Shown here: one piece after another, positions 62,585-64,000 of the stretch
Position numbering within the stretch: the stretch's first letter is position 1
How the letters are laid out: each line of letters opens with the position of its first letter
NCBI GenBank assembly: GCA_903813345.2
Contig: CAIIXF020000001.1
Location: 40,147,366 to 40,211,365, forward strand
Direction: 5' to 3'
Origin: Owenia fusiformis
Lineage: Eukaryota; Annelida; Polychaeta; Sabellida; Oweniidae
Length of the DNA: 64,000 nucleotides
Notes under the pieces: model-generated
What the model was told of the DNA's origin: nothing
The model's input: only the letters and a program-made list of their open reading frames with translations
Databases searched by the model: none
Program-made: the position numbers and the translations under genes

Positions 62585-62974
62585 AGGACGATTCTCGGTT
62601 TGGAGAACGAAGTTCATCAATCTAAATGAGCATTATCCCTGCTTCGGACAAATTTGATTTTTTTACATAATATAGATTTGAATGTCCTCTTTTGAATAGT
62701 CATAATTTAATTTGGGTAATATTTCTTGATTTTTCGCAAAAAAATATTAGCGCAGTACACTGATGAACTTCTTTCCCCAAATCGAGACTTGTATTTTATT
62801 GAATCGGTCTAATTGAGCGTTATCCCTGCTTCAGACCAATTTGTTATTTTTACATCTTGTAGAATTAAATGTCCTCTTTTGAATATTCATAGTTTAATTT
62901 GGGTAATATTTCTATATTTTTCATGAAAAAAATTATTAGCCCAGGAGACTGTTCTCCAAACCGAGAATCGTCCT
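62585..62974. mobile_element. 390-bp MITE family M1, copy 2
   Basis: Starts AGGACGATTCTCGGTTTGG and ends with the complement. It aligns over its full length with 17301-17691 with only scattered substitutions and one- or two-base length changes in A/T runs. TTTA lies next to the left end and TTTA also follows the right end (TCC|TTTATC region), although the exact target duplication is unclear. Confidence 0.9.
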
Positions 62975-63789
62975 TTATCATTACATGTATCTCACAAATA
63001 GGTGGATGACACCTTGTAAATATGGCTTTTAATGTTGCACTTTAAAGATGCTATCAAAAATCAAATCAACAAATTCTTTCGTGTTTATCACTATTTCAAG
63101 TTTTGTATATAAAACTGTCAGAGTGTTGATACTGGTAATTCATTTCAAATGATTGTGCATTTTGATAATGAAAGCTAATGTTGCAATACCTTAACAAGCA
63201 CTTCATTTGAGGCAACTCCATTCATTCAGATAGACCAATGTAATCGACAATCTTTTCTTAGGACTGCCTAGACTGATTGCTCTATTTAACTTATTCCTGT
63301 TTCACTTTCATTCTTAATTAAAAAAATCCATTCCTAGAAATAGGAAAAGGAAAAACTGATTTTAAAATTAATCTATTTTCCTTTTTATGAATGACATTTT
63401 TCAGACAATTTTTCTAATTTTCAAAGCTCATAAATAATAGTATTTGGTGTATTTTCAGAAAAATTCAAAATATTAAAAAACCTATTTTATCAATTTTGGG
63501 TTCATTTTGACCATGCCCATTGTGATCCTGGTCATGAATATGATATACTGTTCATGAATGATTATACATTTATATGTTGTTTGGATTTCTTCATTTTGGT
63601 ATATGGGTCACAATGGTATGAATGTAGGCATAATTGACCCCCTTTATCGATCAACATGTATTTATCAATTTTTCAACCACAAGGTCAAAGGGTTAATAAT
63701 TGATATATGCAAAATTACAAAGTATAAAATACACATAGATAGTGTTTTATCTCATCAGAAGTGACCACGCCACAGAGTGCAACTTCAAA
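62975..63789. other. Intergenic stretch before the dehydrogenase gene
   Basis: No gene or repeat recognised. The final part should contain the promoter and 5'UTR of the downstream gene. Confidence 0.45.
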
Positions 63790-64000
63790 ATGAGATTCAC
63801 AGGCAAGGCAGTGATCATCACAGGGTCAAACAGTGGAATAGGAAAAGCCACTGCATTGTTATTTGCCAGAGAAGGTGCGAGTGTTCTTATACATGGACAG
63901 TCCTTAAAAACAATTGAGGAAACTGTAAAAGAATGTAAAGATGTAGGAGGAAAAGATGCTAAGTTTCCATTCGTGCAGGGGGATATCAGCAATGAAGATG
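63790..64000 (+). CDS. Short-chain dehydrogenase/reductase (3' truncated by window end)
   Basis: The first 70 codons of an NAD(P)-dependent SDR oxidoreductase. The start ATG is followed by RFTGKAVIITGSNSGIGKAT, which contains the Rossmann TGxxxGIG dinucleotide-binding motif. Then come a predicted helix (ALLFAREGA), the second strand (SVLIHG) and a region ending VQGDISNED, where the D of the GDIS/GDV motif normally contacts the adenine ring. Substrate cannot be predicted without the catalytic Ser-Tyr-Lys half. H/G after strand two instead of an acidic residue hints at NADP(H) rather than NAD(H), weakly. The frame stays open to the window edge, so this first exon is at least 211 bp. Confidence 0.88.
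   Translation, partial: MRFTGKAVIITGSNSGIGKATALLFAREGASVLIHGQSLKTIEETVKECKDVGGKDAKFPFVQGDISNED

Overview
This is a 64-kb piece of an animal nuclear genome. It is AT-rich, with short exons, GT-AG introns from under 0.2 kb to about 6 kb, AATAAA signals and many short non-autonomous transposons. The protein set (an ARHGEF10-type RhoGEF, a somatomedin-B class-B GPCR, a C2H2 factor with an unfamiliar N-terminus) and the repeat-rich, AT-rich texture suggest a marine invertebrate, perhaps an invertebrate deuterostome. The phylum cannot be fixed from the sequence alone. Gene structures below were assembled by hand from splice motifs, reading phase and protein continuity.

Layout. (1) 1-3.9 kb: a fold-back structure whose arms are built from a roughly 172-bp tandem unit. 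(2) 3.9-30.2 kb, plus strand: 21 exons of an ARHGEF10-family Rho guanine nucleotide exchange factor; only the extreme N-terminus is missing, upstream or in unrecognised exons. Its 5.9-kb third visible intron contains a complete two-exon gene on the opposite strand (7,744-10,264) for a secretin/adhesion/Methuselah-type 7TM receptor with a somatomedin-B domain. Other introns carry MITEs, a transposon nested inside a hairpin MITE, and a palindromic Tc1/mariner derivative. (3) 30.2-34.8 kb: 3'UTR and intergenic DNA with three tandem-repeat arrays (21, about 114 and 26 bp units), the first able to form serial hairpins. (4) 34.8-37.3 kb, plus: a small spliced gene for a predicted secreted protein of about 67 aa that I do not recognise. 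(5) 37.4-40.2 kb: three mobile-element or repeat remnants. (6) 40.9-45.9 kb, plus: a C2H2 zinc-finger gene with two phase-compatible alternative terminal exons, each encoding its own pair of fingers, plus a possible finger-less form made by intronic polyadenylation. (7) 46-53.2 kb: intergenic, repeats only. (8) 53.3-60.5 kb, minus: a four-exon gene for a 182-aa protein that is mostly one SH2 domain. (9) 60.5-63.8 kb: intergenic, with a second copy of a 390-bp MITE also present at 17.3 kb. (10) 63,790 to the end, plus: the start of a short-chain dehydrogenase/reductase.

The genes do not look like a pathway. They are ordinary single animal genes; ARHGEF10, the SH2 protein and the GPCR are all signalling proteins, but nothing here links them functionally. 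The most interesting items are the alternative zinc-finger terminal exons, the GPCR nested antisense in the RhoGEF intron, the unrecognised secreted protein, the palindromic or nested transposon structures, and the hairpin minisatellite just after the RhoGEF stop codon.
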